Assembly: GCA_021826605.1 (NCBI GenBank)
Contig: JAKAZF010000270.1
Coordinates: 1-5,069 of the forward strand
Length of the DNA stretch: 5,069 bases
Origin: Planctomycetota bacterium
Lineage (GTDB): Bacteria > Planctomycetota > Phycisphaerae > WQYP01
Direction of reading: 5' to 3'
The position numbers were made by a program, and so were the translations under genes. Under the pieces are notes generated by a model that ran no database searches, was not told the origin of the DNA, and saw only the letters and a program-made list of their open reading frames with translations. This document shows positions 4,565-5,069 of the stretch, piece by piece. Position 1 is the stretch's first letter, and the number at the start of each line of letters is the position of its first letter.

Positions 4565-5069
4565 TCATTTGAACACCACCGCGGGTTCCAGTTTCACCAC
4601 CGATATCAGGGAGAACAGACTGGCAAAAATAACAATGAAAATCATGCCCACGCCGGTCACAGCCATAATCTGCCACAGAAAAACCGCCAGCCGCTCGCTG
4701 GGCGGCGTGAAATGCAAAATGAGCATATTCGCAGCGCCGCTGATGCCGATCCCAATGCCAAAGCCCAGTACGCCGGTAACAATCGCCTGCAGCAGCACCA
4801 TGCGAACCAGCATAAAATCCGTGGCTCCCATGGCTTTCAAGGCGCCAAGATACCGCAGATTATCATGCGTGAACTGGTACAGCGTCTGGCCGGCAATGGC
4901 GATTCCCACCAGCGCGCCCAGGCTGATGGTGATGCAGAAATTTATGGGAATACCCGTGGATTTCATGTAATACCAGAAGGTTTTGCTGGCGATACCCGCC
5001 TTGGTGTACGCCTCCAATCCGGTGCGCTGTTCAATGCGCCGGCACAGAACCGTTAAATTCTCCTTGGGC
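4565..5069 (-). CDS. FtsX-like ABC exporter permease (DevC type), partial
   Basis: C-terminal 167 residues of an inner-membrane permease; the 5' end lies beyond the right edge and the frame stays open to the last base. Three transmembrane segments are visible, at about 44-64 (CITISLGALVGIAIAGQTLY), 90-111 and 134-157 of the visible part. This is the usual FtsX C-terminal three-helix block. Between the first two is the cytoplasmic coupling segment LRYLGALKAMGATD (71-84), which contacts the ATPase. A short periplasmic loop (about 112-131, HFTPPSERLAVF) precedes the last helix. The ending KLEPAVVFK matches the 'LEPA-x-V-F' finish typical of DevC and MacB-like permeases. A TTG at 5017 is an internal leucine, not the start. 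The missing part should hold the first transmembrane helix and most of the periplasmic domain. Confidence 0.93.
   Translation of the reverse strand, partial: PKENLTVLCRRIEQRTGLEAYTKAGIASKTFWYYMKSTGIPINFCITISLGALVGIAIAGQTLYQFTHDNLRYLGALKAMGATDFMLVRMVLLQAIVTGVLGFGIGIGISGAANMLILHFTPPSERLAVFLWQIMAVTGVGMIFIVIFASLFSLISVVKLEPAVVFK

Noticed and set aside
4565..5017. Permease as a complete 150-residue gene starting with TTG at 5017
   Set aside because: The frame remains open to the window edge and the upstream residues are plausible protein, so the gene is truncated by the window and not short.

Overview
The window looks like chromosomal DNA of a Gram-negative bacterium, most likely a proteobacterium. 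Genes are dense, GC content is moderate, and there is a periplasmic membrane-fusion protein of an ABC exporter. WrbA is close to the E. coli protein as I remember it. The sequence does not let me name the genus. No tRNA, rRNA, CRISPR array or intact mobile element is visible.

Layout. (1) Bases 1-434 hold no convincing intact gene. They contain a short hairpin, a probable 3' remnant of a minus-strand gene (about 176-346), and then an AT-rich promoter region. (2) Bases 435-2619, plus strand, carry a MarR-family regulator followed by wrbA, a DoxX-family membrane protein and a nitroreductase. The last three are almost contiguous and form one operon. The marR and wrbA promoters share the same -35/-10 spacing and a nearly identical operator-like sequence, so the MarR protein probably controls both itself and the operon. 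(3) Bases 2620-2660 are a short convergent junction with two hairpins. (4) Bases 2660-5069, minus strand, carry the downstream part of an ABC exporter operon in the order permease (cut by the window edge), ATPase, membrane-fusion protein. This is the DevBCA/MacAB type.

How the genes work together. WrbA and the nitroreductase are both flavoenzymes of families that reduce quinones or nitroaromatics, and DoxX-type membrane proteins recur in quinone/thiol stress operons. With a MarR regulator in front, the group resembles in composition the Bacillus MhqR/mhqNOP quinone-response system (nitroreductase, dioxygenase, DoxX-like protein). It has WrbA and no dioxygenase. An electrophile/quinone detoxification role is an inference. 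The convergent exporter may be unrelated; its substrate cannot be read from sequence.

The most interesting points are the duplicated promoter-operator, the likely leaderless start of marR, and a long hairpin inside the first codons of marR. I saw no clearly new class of system.
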